From the NCBI RefSeq assembly GCF_018998565.1, contig NZ_JAHNZO010000013.1, positions 119,784-183,783 of the forward strand: a stretch of DNA of 64,000 bases, in the 5' to 3' direction. The notes below the pieces were generated by a model. The model worked only from the letters and a program-made list of their open reading frames with translations. It was not told the DNA's origin and made no database searches. The stretch's first letter is position 1. Every line of letters begins with the position of its first letter. A program made the position numbers and the translations under genes. Of the stretch, positions 8,421-18,193 are shown in pieces. The stretch is from Paenibacillus oleatilyticus (GTDB taxonomy: Bacteria; Bacillota; Bacilli; Paenibacillales; NBRC-103111).

Positions 8421-9653
8421 ATGGCGACAAAAGGTAACGATGCGTTTACGATAGTGCCGGACGGCTCCGTGACAACGCCGAAAGGATTTCGTGCGGGCGG
8501 GCTGCACTGCGGATTGAAAAAAACGGAGCGCCACGATCTCGGTGCCATTGTGTGCGAAGTGCCCGCAGAAGCGGCAGGAGTCTATACGCTGAACCAGTTT
8601 CAGGCGGCTCCCCTGAAGGTGACGCAAGAGAGCATTGCGCAGGGCGGCAAGCTGCAGGCGATGCTGGTGAACAGCGGCAACGCCAATGCCTGCACGGGCC
8701 AGCAGGGCGAAGACGATGCACGCGCGATGCGTGCGGCGGGCGCCAAAGCGTTCGGCGTAGCCGAGCATCTGGTCGGCGTCACGTCGACAGGCGTAATCGG
8801 CGAGCTGCTGCCGATGCCGAAGGTGCTCGGAGGCATTGAGAAGCTTCCGGCGGCGGTAAGCGCGGACGGCGGGGACGACTTCTGCCAGGCGATTTTAACG
8901 ACCGATCTGGTCAAAAAAGAAATCTGCGTTCGCGTGACGGTCGGCGGACGCACCGTGCACATTGCCGGGGCGGCAAAAGGATCGGGCATGATCCATCCGA
9001 ACATGGCGACGATGCTCGGGTTTATGACGACTGACGCGAATATCGAAAGCGCCGAGCTGCAAAAGCTGCTGAACGACGTGACCGATTCGACGTTCAACAT
9101 GATTACCGTCGACGGCGACACGAGCACGAACGACATGGTCGTTGTCATGGCAAGCGGACTGGCGGAGAACGAGCGCTTGACCCCGGAGCATGCGGATTGG
9201 GCGGCATTCAAGGCTGCGTTCAACCATGTCGGCGAGTACTTGGCCAAGGCGATTGCGCGGGACGGCGAAGGCGCGACGAAGCTGATCGAGGTCACGGTGG
9301 CGAATGCGGATTCGCGTGAAGCGGCGCGGGCGATTGCGAAAACGGTCATCGGCTCCAGCCTGGTGAAATCCGCTTGTTTTGGTGCTGATGCCAACTGGGG
9401 ACGCATCATTGCGGCGGTCGGCCGCGCAGGATATCCGGTGAAGACGGAAACTGTCGACATCCGCCTCGGCGATATCGTCGTGCTGGAGCAATCCCGTCCG
9501 GTGAAGTTTGACGAAGAGCGGGCTGCGGAATACCTGAAAGGCGATTTCGTGCTCATCCATGTCGACCTGCATATGGGCGAAGCGACGGCGACGGCGTGGG
9601 GCTGCGATTTGACCTATGATTACGTGCGAATCAATGCGGCGTACCGGACGTAG
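8421..9653 (+). CDS. argJ: Bifunctional ornithine acetyltransferase / N-acetylglutamate synthase
   Basis: ArgJ recycles the acetyl group from N-acetylornithine to glutamate, and in bifunctional members also uses acetyl-CoA. 410 aa. The precursor cuts itself between Ala and Thr in the conserved KGSGMIHPNMATMLGF (A196/T197), where Thr becomes the catalytic N-terminus of the beta chain. Other family blocks are VNSGNANACTG and TVDGDTSTND. Start ATG 8421 follows AGGTGA by 8 nt; GTG 8409 is an alternative. No separate argA is seen, consistent with a bifunctional enzyme. It is 25 nt downstream of argC. Confidence 0.97.
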   Translation: MATKGNDAFTIVPDGSVTTPKGFRAGGLHCGLKKTERHDLGAIVCEVPAEAAGVYTLNQFQAAPLKVTQESIAQGGKLQAMLVNSGNANACTGQQGEDDARAMRAAGAKAFGVAEHLVGVTSTGVIGELLPMPKVLGGIEKLPAAVSADGGDDFCQAILTTDLVKKEICVRVTVGGRTVHIAGAAKGSGMIHPNMATMLGFMTTDANIESAELQKLLNDVTDSTFNMITVDGDTSTNDMVVVMASGLAENERLTPEHADWAAFKAAFNHVGEYLAKAIARDGEGATKLIEVTVANADSREAARAIAKTVIGSSLVKSACFGADANWGRIIAAVGRAGYPVKTETVDIRLGDIVVLEQSRPVKFDEERAAEYLKGDFVLIHVDLHMGEATATAWGCDLTYDYVRINAAYRT

Positions 9654-9738
9654 TTTGAAGCGCGGCAAATAAAGCGAAAACAAACCGCCCGCAACCCCCG
9701 TGTTGCAGACCGGTGAAACGATAAGGGGAACAGTTCGG

Positions 9739-10530
9739 ATGAGCAATTGTTTTGTGATGAAATGCGGCGGCAGTACGCTTGCGGCGCTGCCGGAGCTTTT
9801 TTTCGACGATTTGAAGCGGCTGCAGGCGGAAGGTATCATTCCCGTCATCGTGCACGGCGGCGGTCCGGCGATCTCGGATACGCTCGGCAAGCTGGGCATT
9901 GAGTCCGAATTCGTGAATGGCCTTCGCAAAACGAACGAAGCCGTCCTCGATGTGGTCGAAATGGTGCTGGCTGGACAAATTAACAAAGAAATCGTCCGCA
10001 AAATCCAGTTGTCCGGGGCGAAAGCGCTCGGCTTGTCCGGCGTCGACGGACACTTGATTGAAGCGGCGCCGGTGGCGAACGCGCACGAGATCGGGCTCGT
10101 CGGCGACGTGACGCAGGTGAATGCGGAGCTCGTGCAGGGCATCGTGGCGATGGGCTACATCCCCGTCATCGCGCCGGTCGGCATCGGAGCCGACGGCGGC
10201 CAACGCTACAACATCAACGCCGATACGGCGGCCGGTGCCGTCGCATCGCATCTGGGCGTGGAGCGGATGATCGTCGTGACGGACGTACCCGGCATTATGA
10301 AGACCGTGGACGGCGAGAAGCAGGTTCTTCCTTCGGTCACCGTTCGCGAGATCGACGAAATGATCGCCAGCGGCGAAATTTACGGCGGTATGATTCCGAA
10401 AGTACGCGCGGCGGTACAGTGTATTCAAGGCAAGGTGCGCGAAGTCGTCATCGTTAACGGCGCAGAGCCGGAAGTGCTCAGCCGGGCGCTGAAGGACGGC
10501 GGCATCGGCACCCGCATTGTGAAGGAATAA
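9739..10530 (+). CDS. argB: Acetylglutamate kinase
   Basis: Phosphorylates N-acetylglutamate, second step of the cyclic arginine pathway. 263 aa, close to the usual ~258. The amino acid kinase fold is shown by the Gly-rich KCGGSTLA near the N-terminus, VIVHGGGPAIS, NINADTAAGAVA and the C-terminal GGMIPKV. ATG 9739 follows AGGGGA by about 9 nt. There is an 85-nt gap after argJ and 44 nt before argD, still consistent with one operon. Whether it is feedback-inhibited by arginine cannot be told: the N-terminal helix typical of hexameric sensitive enzymes is not obvious. Confidence 0.97.
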   Translation: MSNCFVMKCGGSTLAALPELFFDDLKRLQAEGIIPVIVHGGGPAISDTLGKLGIESEFVNGLRKTNEAVLDVVEMVLAGQINKEIVRKIQLSGAKALGLSGVDGHLIEAAPVANAHEIGLVGDVTQVNAELVQGIVAMGYIPVIAPVGIGADGGQRYNINADTAAGAVASHLGVERMIVVTDVPGIMKTVDGEKQVLPSVTVREIDEMIASGEIYGGMIPKVRAAVQCIQGKVREVVIVNGAEPEVLSRALKDGGIGTRIVKE

Positions 10531-10574
10531 ATCGTACTAATTCTAAAATGATCCGAGAAAAAGGAGTGAACGAC

Positions 10575-11765
10575 ATGGGAGAGGCTCAAAGCGCATTGTT
10601 TCCGAACTACGCACGGTATCCTTTTACGTTTGTGAAGGGGGACGGCAGCCGTCTGTGGGATGAGCATGGCAAGGAGTATCTGGATTTGATGTGCGGGCTG
10701 GCGGTGACAAACCTTGGGCATGCGCCGAAGCAGGTGACTCAGCGGCTGAAGGAGCAGGTCGATACGCTCTGGCATACGAGCAACCTGTTCCACATTCCGA
10801 ACCAGGAGAAGCTGGCTCAGCTTCTCGTGGACAACAGCTGCGCCGATGCGGTATTTTTCTGCAACAGCGGAGCGGAGGCGAACGAAGCGGCAATCAAGCT
10901 GGCGCGGCGCTATTTCAACAAGGTGCTCGGCCAGCCGCAGCGCTACGAGATCATTACCTTCGACATGTCGTTCCACGGCCGGACACTGGCTACGCTGACG
11001 GCGACGGGACAGGATAAAGTGAAAGAGGGCTTCGCGCCGCTGCCGGAAGGCTTCGTGTACGCGCCGTATAACGATGCGGACGCTTTGGAGAAGCTGATCG
11101 GCGACCGGACGTGCGCGATTATGCTTGAGCTGGTGCAGGGCGAAGGCGGCGTCAATCCGGCGGACCCTGCGTTCGTGAAACAGGTGGCGGAGCTGTGCAA
11201 GCAGCACGGGCTGCTGCTCATCCTGGACGAGATTCAGACGGGGATGGGACGCACGGGCAAGCTGTTTGCCTACGAGCATTACGGCATCGAGCCGGATTTG
11301 TTCACGCTGGCCAAAGGGTTGGGCAGCGGCATGCCGATCGGCGCGCTGCTCGGCAAAGCGAAGCTGCGCGAAGCGTTCACGGCCGGCAGCCACGGCTCCA
11401 CGTTCGGCGGGAACTACTTGTCCACCGCAGCGGGTATTGCGACTGTGGAGACGATGCTGGCGGAGAAGCTGCCGGAGCGAGCGGCGGAACTGGGTGCGTA
11501 CATCCTGAGCGAGCTGCAAACGAAGCTGGCGGACAATCCGCTGGTAGGCCAGATCCGCGGGCTCGGGCTGCTGATCGGCATCGGTTTGACGGTGCCGGCA
11601 GCGGAGCTGATCTCGGAAATTCACGGGCAGGGCGTGCTCGTCGTATCGGCAGGACCGAACGTGATCCGTCTGGCGCCGAGCTTGTTGATCTCGAAGGAAG
11701 AGTTGGATCGCGGGCTGGAGACGATCTGCAGCGTACTGGCGAAGAAAGCCGCAGCCGCTGTCTAG
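10575..11765 (+). CDS. argD: Acetylornithine aminotransferase
   Basis: PLP enzyme that converts N-acetylglutamate semialdehyde to N-acetylornithine. 396 aa, class III aminotransferase. Visible elements: NSGAEANEAAIKLAR (97-111), SFHGRT, the PLP-contacting Asp in LLILDEIQTGMGRTG, the Schiff-base lysine in FTLAKGLGSGMPIGA (K247) and the phosphate-binding GSTFGGN. The start is ATG 10575, 8 nt after AAGGAG; ATG 10548 lacks such a site. It lies in the arg cluster between argB and argF. Confidence 0.96.
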   Translation: MGEAQSALFPNYARYPFTFVKGDGSRLWDEHGKEYLDLMCGLAVTNLGHAPKQVTQRLKEQVDTLWHTSNLFHIPNQEKLAQLLVDNSCADAVFFCNSGAEANEAAIKLARRYFNKVLGQPQRYEIITFDMSFHGRTLATLTATGQDKVKEGFAPLPEGFVYAPYNDADALEKLIGDRTCAIMLELVQGEGGVNPADPAFVKQVAELCKQHGLLLILDEIQTGMGRTGKLFAYEHYGIEPDLFTLAKGLGSGMPIGALLGKAKLREAFTAGSHGSTFGGNYLSTAAGIATVETMLAEKLPERAAELGAYILSELQTKLADNPLVGQIRGLGLLIGIGLTVPAAELISEIHGQGVLVVSAGPNVIRLAPSLLISKEELDRGLETICSVLAKKAAAAV

Positions 11766-11803
11766 GCTGACAAAGAATAGGCATACCGAAAGGAGAGACA
11801 TCC

Positions 11804-12760
11804 ATGGCAGGCACTGTACAACAAGATTTGGCGGTTCAGCTCAGAGGGCGCGATTTTATCGGCTTGGTCGACTATGCGCCGGAAGAGATTCAATATTTGA
11901 TCGAGCTCGCGGTCGAGCTCAAGAGAAAGCATAAAGCGGGGGAAGCGTCCCAGCCGCTCAAAGGAAAAACGCTTGGCATGATTTTCGAAAAATCGTCCAC
12001 GCGGACGCGGGTATCTTTTGAGGTAGGGATGTATCAGCTTGGAGGCCATGCGCTGTTCCTCAGCAAGAACGATCTGCAAATCGGCCGCGGCGAATCGATT
12101 CACGATACGGCGCAGACGCTGTCGCGTTATTTGGACGGCATCATGATCCGCACCTTCGCGCACCGCACGGTCATCGAGTTGGCGCGGGCGGCAACGGTGC
12201 CGGTGATCAACGGCTTGACGGACTTGTCCCATCCGTGCCAGGCGCTGGCGGATTACCAGACGATTTATGAGAAAAAAGGCCGTCTGCAAGGGCTCAAAGT
12301 GGCCTATATCGGCGACGGGAATAATATGGTACACTCCTTATTGATGGGCGCGGCCAAGCTTGGCGTCAACTTTGCCGTCGCGACGCCGGAAGGCTACGAG
12401 CCGGACGAAGAAGTGCTGCGTCAATGCAAGGAAAGTGCCGCCAAAACGGGAGCAACCATTTACGTGGGAGCCGACCCGAAAGAAGCGGTGGCGGACGCGG
12501 ACGTCATTTATACGGACGTGTGGGCCAGCATGGGCTTCGAGGCGGAGCAGAAAGAACGGGAGATCGCGTTCAAAAACTATCAAGTCAACGACGAGCTCGT
12601 AAAATATGCGAAAAAAGATTTCTTGTTCATGCACTGCTTGCCGGCGCACCGCGGGGAAGAAGTGTCCGAAGGGGTCATCGACGGACCGAATTCCGTCATC
12701 TTCGATCAGGCGGAAAACCGGCTGCATGCGCAAAAGGCAGTCATGGCAGCGATCTTGTAA
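11804..12760 (+). CDS. argF: Ornithine carbamoyltransferase
   Basis: Joins ornithine and carbamoyl phosphate to citrulline. 318 aa. Carbamoyl-phosphate loop SSTRTR (64-69) in FEKSSTRTRVSFE, LSHPCQALADYQT, and the catalytic FMHCLPAHRGEEV near residue 275 are intact. A clear AAAGGAGAG precedes ATG 11804. It follows argD by 38 nt and precedes argG by 39 nt. carAB for carbamoyl phosphate supply is not in the window. Confidence 0.97.
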   Translation: MAGTVQQDLAVQLRGRDFIGLVDYAPEEIQYLIELAVELKRKHKAGEASQPLKGKTLGMIFEKSSTRTRVSFEVGMYQLGGHALFLSKNDLQIGRGESIHDTAQTLSRYLDGIMIRTFAHRTVIELARAATVPVINGLTDLSHPCQALADYQTIYEKKGRLQGLKVAYIGDGNNMVHSLLMGAAKLGVNFAVATPEGYEPDEEVLRQCKESAAKTGATIYVGADPKEAVADADVIYTDVWASMGFEAEQKEREIAFKNYQVNDELVKYAKKDFLFMHCLPAHRGEEVSEGVIDGPNSVIFDQAENRLHAQKAVMAAIL

Positions 12761-12799
12761 TATTCGGAAAGCTTACAATTAAAGGAGAGCGGGAACCAC

Positions 12800-14038
12800 A
12801 TGGCAAAGCAAAAAATCGTATTGGCCTACTCGGGCGGCCTCGATACGTCGATCATTCTTAAGTGGCTGAAAGAAACGTACGATGCCGAGATCATCGCTTT
12901 TACCGCGGATATCGGACAAAAGGAAGAACTGGACGGCTTGGAGGAGAAAGCGCTGAATACCGGCGCCTCCAAAGTATACATCGACGACCTGCGTGAAGAA
13001 TTCGCCCGCGATTTCATTTATCCGATGTTCCAGTCAGGCGCGCTCTATGAAGGGCAGTACCTGCTCGGCACCAGCATCGCGCGGCCGCTGATCGCGAAGC
13101 GCATGGTCGAAATCGCGCGCGCGGAAGGCGCTACGGCGATCGCTCACGGCGCTACGGGCAAGGGCAACGACCAAATCCGCTTCGAGCTGACCGCTGCGGC
13201 CTTGACGCCGGAGATCGAGGTCATCGCGCCTTGGCGTCTGGAGCAGTTCCGCGAGCAGTTCCCGGGACGGGCCGAGATGATTGCTTACGCCGAGAAGCAC
13301 GGCATTCCGGTCACCGCTTCGGCGGCCAAGCCGTACTCGATGGACCGCAATCTGCTGCATATCAGCTACGAGAGCGGCGTGCTCGAAGATCCGTGGTTTG
13401 ACGCGAGCGCACCGGAGAACAAAGACATGTATCTGCTGAGCGTGGACCCGGAAGATGCCCCGGATCAAGCGGAATATGTCGAGCTGGAGTTTGAGCAGGG
13501 GAACTGCGTGGCCGTGAACGGCGAGCGCATGATTCCGCTGCAGGTGATGGAGAAGCTGAACGAGTTGGGCGGCAAGCACGGCATAGGCCGCGTCGACATG
13601 GTGGAGAACCGCTTCGTCGGCATGAAGAGCCGCGGCGTGTACGAAACCCCGGGCGGCGCCATTCTGTTCTCCGCTCACCGCAAGATGGAATCGCTCACGA
13701 TGGACCGCGAAGTCATGCATCTGCGCGACTCGCTCATCTCGCGTTACAGCACGCTGGTGTACAACGGCTTCTGGTTCGCTCCGGAGCGGCTTGCGCTGCA
13801 GGCGCTCGTATCCGAGAGCCAGAAGAACGTGAGCGGCACGGTGCGGCTCAAGCTTTACAAAGGCAATGTGATCGCCGCCGGCGTGAAGAGCCCGGTCAGC
13901 TTGTACAACCCGCACATTGCGACGATGGAAGCCGATCCGACGCAAGCGTACAACCAAGGCGATGCGACAGGCTTCATCCGTTTGAACGCTCTGCGTTTGC
14001 GCGTCGCTTCCGGCGTCGAGCAGAACGCGGCGAAATAA
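12800..14038 (+). CDS. argG: Argininosuccinate synthase
   Basis: ATP-dependent ligation of citrulline and aspartate. 412 aa, standard length. N-type ATP pyrophosphatase P-loop [15 protein letters not shown] (9-23), [14 protein letters not shown] and YTDPEDAP-like region ([16 protein letters not shown]) are present, as is [27 protein letters not shown] lies upstream of ATG 12800. Followed by a stem-loop and argH. Confidence 0.98.
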   Translation: MAKQKIVLAYSGGLDTSIILKWLKETYDAEIIAFTADIGQKEELDGLEEKALNTGASKVYIDDLREEFARDFIYPMFQSGALYEGQYLLGTSIARPLIAKRMVEIARAEGATAIAHGATGKGNDQIRFELTAAALTPEIEVIAPWRLEQFREQFPGRAEMIAYAEKHGIPVTASAAKPYSMDRNLLHISYESGVLEDPWFDASAPENKDMYLLSVDPEDAPDQAEYVELEFEQGNCVAVNGERMIPLQVMEKLNELGGKHGIGRVDMVENRFVGMKSRGVYETPGGAILFSAHRKMESLTMDREVMHLRDSLISRYSTLVYNGFWFAPERLALQALVSESQKNVSGTVRLKLYKGNVIAAGVKSPVSLYNPHIATMEADPTQAYNQGDATGFIRLNALRLRVASGVEQNAAK

Positions 14039-14087
14039 ATCGCGGCAGGCGAGAAGCCGGTCATTTATCAGCCTGTAACACTTCGAA

Positions 14088-14121
14088 CCTTAGGGTTTTC
14101 CGTCAGCGGGAAGCCCTAAGG
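14088..14121 (+). other. Perfect stem-loop between argG and argH
   Basis: CCTTAGGG (14088-14095) pairs with CCCTAAGG (14114-14121), and the stem continues with TTTCC/GGGAA around a GTCAGC loop. No T-tract follows, so it resembles an mRNA-stabilising or processing hairpin rather than an intrinsic terminator. Confidence 0.5.
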
Positions 14122-14181
14122 CTGTGTATAACGAGCAATACTCATTCGATGCATACGATACAGGAAAAGGGGGACGCTGAT

Positions 14182-15597
14182 ATGTCCAAGCTGTGGGGCG
14201 GACGGTTTACGAAAAAGACGGACCAACTGGTCGAAGAATATACGGCGTCGATCCTGTTCGACAAGGAGTTGGCCGAGGAGGACATCCAGGGCAGTCTGGC
14301 GCATGTGACCATGCTGGGCAAGTGCGGCATCCTTCCGGCAGACGACGTGGAGAAAATCAAGGACGGTTTGCTGAAGGTGCAGAACGTCATTCGCCGGGGC
14401 GAAATGGAATTTTCCATTAGCGACGAAGACATTCATATGAACATCGAGAAGGCGCTGATCGACGAGGTGGGCCCGGTCGGAGGCAAGCTGCACACCGGCC
14501 GCAGCCGCAATGATCAGGTAGCTACGGATATGCATTTATGGCTACGCAAGCGGGTCGTGGAGTTTGTCGGTCTGCTGAACAAGGTGCAGGAAGCACTGAT
14601 TGGACAAGCAAAAGCGAACATCGATACGATCGTGCCGGGCTATACCCATTTGCAGCGGGCGCAGCCAATTTTGTTCGCCCATCATCTGATGGCGTACGTA
14701 TCGATGTTCCAACGCGACATCGAGCGTCTGCAGGACAGCTACAAGCGCGTGAACGTGCTGCCGCTGGGCGCCGGGGCGCTGGCCGGGACGACGTTCCCGA
14801 TCGACCGTCACTTCGTGGCGGAGCAGCTCGGCTTCGACGGCGTTTACGAGAATTCGCTCGACGCGGTGAGCGACCGCGATTTTATTCTGGAGTTCCTGTC
14901 GAACGCGGCGACGATTATGATGCACCTGTCTCGCCTCAGCGAGGAGTTCGTGCTGTGGTCCAGCACGGAGTTCCGGTTCATCGAGCTGGATGACGCCTTC
15001 TGTACCGGCAGCAGCATTATGCCGCAGAAGAAAAATCCCGATGTCGCCGAGCTTGTGCGCGGCAAGACGGGCCGTGTGTACGGCAATCTGTTCGGTCTCC
15101 TGACCGTGCTGAAGTCGCTGCCGCTCGCTTACAACAAGGATATGCAGGAAGACAAAGAAGGCATGTTCGATACGGTTCGCACGCTGCAGGGCGCGCTGCA
15201 ATTGTTCGCGCCGATGATCAGCACGATGAAGGTGAACAAGGACCGGATGCGTCAGGCCGTCAACCAGGACTTCTCCAATGCGACGGATATCGCGGATTAC
15301 TTGGTGAACAAGGGAATGCCGTTCCGTCAAGCGCACGAAGTCATTGGCAAAACCGTACTTTACTGTATCCAAAATCAAAAATATCTGCTCGACCTTAAGC
15401 TGGAAGAATTCCACCAATTTTCCAAGCAGTTCGATCGGGACATCTACGACGTGCTGCAGCCGGAAAGTGTCGTAAACGCCCGCAACGTCTACGGCGGTAC
15501 CGCCGCGGCGCAGGTGAGTCAAGCGATTGAGCGGGCGGAAGCCGTTCTGGCCGGCTCGTCGGCTTGGTTCGAGGAATATTTCACGAAAAGCAGATAA
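14182..15597 (+). CDS. argH: Argininosuccinate lyase
   Basis: Last step of arginine synthesis, releasing fumarate. 471 aa, fumarase/aspartase superfamily. Signature [12 protein letters not shown] in the mobile catalytic loop, [13 protein letters not shown] and [11 protein letters not shown] are present. ATG 14182 follows AAAGGGGGA; an earlier in-frame ATG at 14149 has no ribosome site. It closes the arg cluster and is followed by a strong terminator shared with the convergent vanW-like gene. Confidence 0.97.
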   Translation: MSKLWGGRFTKKTDQLVEEYTASILFDKELAEEDIQGSLAHVTMLGKCGILPADDVEKIKDGLLKVQNVIRRGEMEFSISDEDIHMNIEKALIDEVGPVGGKLHTGRSRNDQVATDMHLWLRKRVVEFVGLLNKVQEALIGQAKANIDTIVPGYTHLQRAQPILFAHHLMAYVSMFQRDIERLQDSYKRVNVLPLGAGALAGTTFPIDRHFVAEQLGFDGVYENSLDAVSDRDFILEFLSNAATIMMHLSRLSEEFVLWSSTEFRFIELDDAFCTGSSIMPQKKNPDVAELVRGKTGRVYGNLFGLLTVLKSLPLAYNKDMQEDKEGMFDTVRTLQGALQLFAPMISTMKVNKDRMRQAVNQDFSNATDIADYLVNKGMPFRQAHEVIGKTVLYCIQNQKYLLDLKLEEFHQFSKQFDRDIYDVLQPESVVNARNVYGGTAAAQVSQAIERAEAVLAGSSAWFEEYFTKSR

Positions 15598-15611
15598 GCA
15601 AGGTAAGCCAA

Positions 15612-15673
15612 AAACCCCCACCCGCAGAAGGGCGGCTTGATCAGCCGCATCCTTCAAACGAGCTGGGGGTTTC
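15612..15673. terminator. Bidirectional terminator between argH and the VanW protein gene
   Basis: AAACCCCCA and TGGGGGTTT form the outer stem, with GAAGG/CCTTC and GCGGCT/AGCCGC inside. A-rich on one side and T-rich on the other, it can end transcription from both strands. Confidence 0.8.
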
Positions 15674-15688
15674 TTGCGTCTGCCGCGG

Positions 15689-17182
15689 TCACCGGAAGGT
15701 CGGCCCGCGGACGCCGTCCTCGATCAGCGGCGCAGGCGGCTCACCGGGCGGAGGCGCCGTATGGTCGGGGGTTCCCGAACCGCCGCCGGAAGCGATCACG
15801 GTCGGCTGGGCGTGATAGGTGTCGCGCGATACTTTTTCCTGCGAAACGACAACGCCGTTCCGTTTCTTGTATCGGAACGTTTCGACGACATACCCGGGCT
15901 TTCCTTGTATGACGATTTCCTGTTTGCCGCTCGGCAGCGAAGGATTCAGCACATACTTAACCGGCGGCGCCAACGTTTCGAGCGTCTTCGACTCGATGTC
16001 GTAGGTGATGTCCGGCGGCGTCTGGCCGAACAGCTTCACGGTGACGCTGCGCTCGTCCGAGGAAGTACGGATCAACAAATAATGGTCCGTTGAGTTGCGG
16101 AATTTGAAATTGATGTGGCCGGTGGCGAACGTAGCGTCCTGTCCCAGCGCGACATAGCTTACGGGGAGCGAATGATTCCGCCGCTCGACGACGGCCAGAC
16201 CGGCCCGCAGGACGGCGTTGTACAGCGTCGAAGACACCTGGCAGATGCCGCCGCCGATGCCGGGAACGAGCTTGCCGTTCACGATGACCGGCGCTTCTTT
16301 GAAGCCGAATCGCTTCTCCGTCCGCTCGATGACCGGGGCATAGTCGAACACTTCACCCGGCTTCAGCAGCACATCCTGCAGGGAAGCGGCCGTCGAACGG
16401 ACGTTGTGCACGCGTCCTTCGATGCTGACGGCAGCTGGGGCCGGTGGCGATACGGTCGTGAACTCGCCGATTTTGCGTATAATCCCCTGCGCACGCAGCG
16501 CTTGCTCCGTAATGGCCGGTTCTTGCGTCAGCATCGGAACGTCCAGCGGGATGGCGGCAGGCGCCTGCTGGCGGCTTTCCCCCGCGGATTCGGGCACTAC
16601 GGCAACGGCTCCCCAGTCCGGCAGCGCCGCTTGGAGCCGGCTGAGCAGCTTCGCTTCGTCGACCCGTTCCACACGGGTCTCGGGCACGTAGCTGATGGCA
16701 TCGTTCGCGTCGATCAGCCGCTTCGCATCGGTCGGCTTGCGGGCGTACACTTGCGGGAACGCTTCGCTCATCGCGGCCCGCAGCTTGTCTGCCGACAGCG
16801 CGGGCGTCAGCGCAAGCGAGGCTCCGCGAAGCCGCCAGCGGGCCGCCGCCCGCCGGTACGGGGGCCCTTCCCGAACGGGCTGAAGCTGCGCCAGCAGCTC
16901 CTGGCCGTTGATTTCAAGCCCGAGCTGCCGGAGCGTCCGCTCGGCGCTGCCGCCTCCCGGCACGGTCAGCCGGACCTTTTGCTCCAGCAGCGCCGACGTT
17001 TTCGAAGCAAGCTGACGCTCAAGCTCGGGCCAGGCCAAGCCCCCGATCGGCCAGCCCGCAACACGAACTCCTGCAGGAACCCGGGCGAGCGAACCGTAGG
17101 CGGTAACCGACAGGAAAATGACCAGCATCAGCGTCAGCGTGCCGATCCAGATCCAGTGAAAACGCAGATTCCATCGTGGCAT
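15689..17182 (-). CDS. VanW family protein with G5 domain
   Basis: A 497-aa protein anchored by one N-terminal membrane helix (~10-30, WIWIGTLTLMLVIFLSVTAY) with the rest outside. A long variable region (~35-230) with peptidoglycan-binding-4-like repeats is followed by the VanW domain (~255-385), which contains VHNVRSTAASLQDVLLKPGE (partly) and GGGICQVSSTLYNAVLRAGL. A G5-type domain follows (~405-475), then a Pro/Gly-rich tail. VanW proteins occur in some vancomycin-resistance clusters, but most, like this one, are in ordinary Bacillota loci and have no known activity. G5 domains often bind amino-sugar polymers, so a cell-wall role is inferred. ATG 17182 follows AAAGGAGAG. Confidence 0.88.
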   Translation of the reverse strand: MPRWNLRFHWIWIGTLTLMLVIFLSVTAYGSLARVPAGVRVAGWPIGGLAWPELERQLASKTSALLEQKVRLTVPGGGSAERTLRQLGLEINGQELLAQLQPVREGPPYRRAAARWRLRGASLALTPALSADKLRAAMSEAFPQVYARKPTDAKRLIDANDAISYVPETRVERVDEAKLLSRLQAALPDWGAVAVVPESAGESRQQAPAAIPLDVPMLTQEPAITEQALRAQGIIRKIGEFTTVSPPAPAAVSIEGRVHNVRSTAASLQDVLLKPGEVFDYAPVIERTEKRFGFKEAPVIVNGKLVPGIGGGICQVSSTLYNAVLRAGLAVVERRNHSLPVSYVALGQDATFATGHINFKFRNSTDHYLLIRTSSDERSVTVKLFGQTPPDITYDIESKTLETLAPPVKYVLNPSLPSGKQEIVIQGKPGYVVETFRYKKRNGVVVSQEKVSRDTYHAQPTVIASGGGSGTPDHTAPPPGEPPAPLIEDGVRGPTFR

Positions 17183-17506
17183 GACGGGCTCTCCTTTTGT
17201 TCCTCGATACACTCGTACCTCTTCATCTATATGCGGCCAAGCCCCGAAACTTTCCATTCGCCGTCATTCGCCAATCGTCCGCGTAACGCCGCGCGGGCTG
17301 TACGATCTGGCCGAACAAGACCGAAGTGGCGAACCGCATTGTCCTATACTCTGAGCCGAACCGGTGTTCCGAATGTGAAGAAACTGTAGAAATTCACTGT
17401 CGGATAAAGGATTTTGCGCTTTTATGTCGAACTTGTAAAGGCTGGCATCAAGTTCCGCTTCTCGAAGGCGGTCTACAGACTCGCAAATTTTTCAGGATGT
17501 GATATC

Positions 17507-18193
17507 GTGATCGAAATGCAGGACGTTTGGAAAACGTATCCTGACGGCAGCCATGCCTTGAAAGGCATCAGCGTCAAGGTCGACCAAAGCGATTTCCTTT
17601 ATGTCGTTGGCCCTTCCGGCGCCGGCAAATCGACCTTTATGAAAATGATTTACAGAGAAGAGCGACCGACCAAAGGCACGATATTCGTCAACGGCTTCAA
17701 TCTGGAAAAGCTCAAACAGCGCAAAATTCCGTTTGTCCGGCGCAATATCGGGGTCATTTTCCAAGACTTCCGGCTGCTCCCGAAGCTTACCGTATATGAG
17801 AACGTCGCCTTCGCCATGGAAGTGATCGAGGCGCCGAAGAAGCTCATCAAGAAGCGCACGCTCGAAGTGCTGGAGCTTGTGCGGCTCAAGGACAAAATCA
17901 ATTCTCTGCCGACCCAGCTTTCCGGGGGCGAGCAGCAGCGGGTCGCCATTGCCCGGGCGATCGTGAACAACCCTTCCGTCATCGTCGCGGACGAGCCGAC
18001 GGGGAATCTCGATCCCGACACGTCTTGGGGCATTATGAAGCTGATGGAAGAAATCAACTTTCGCGGCACGACCATCATTATGGCAACGCACAACAAAGAA
18101 ATCGTCAACACGATGCGCAAGCGGGTACTGGCCATCGAATCGGGCAAGCTTGTCCGGGATGAGGTAAGGGGTGACTACGGCTATGAGGATTAA
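17507..18193 (+). CDS. ftsE: Cell division ATP-binding protein FtsE
   Basis: ATPase of the FtsEX complex, an ABC-transporter-like switch that activates extracellular peptidoglycan hydrolases. 228 aa, the normal length. Walker A GPSGAGKS (35-42), Q-loop FQDFRLLP, signature [14 protein letters not shown] and Walker [13 protein letters not shown] are complete. It begins with GTG (17507) 8 nt after AGGATG, giving the family-typical [12 protein letters not shown]. The frame extends upstream to 17414 without support. ftsX overlaps its end, and the M23 hydrolase downstream is the probable target. Confidence 0.96.
   Translation: MIEMQDVWKTYPDGSHALKGISVKVDQSDFLYVVGPSGAGKSTFMKMIYREERPTKGTIFVNGFNLEKLKQRKIPFVRRNIGVIFQDFRLLPKLTVYENVAFAMEVIEAPKKLIKKRTLEVLELVRLKDKINSLPTQLSGGEQQRVAIARAIVNNPSVIVADEPTGNLDPDTSWGIMKLMEEINFRGTTIIMATHNKEIVNTMRKRVLAIESGKLVRDEVRGDYGYED

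Noticed and set aside
8895..10142. Long antisense frames over argJ, argB and neighbours
   Set aside because: Composition shadows of the arg genes; the sense frames carry all the conserved motifs.
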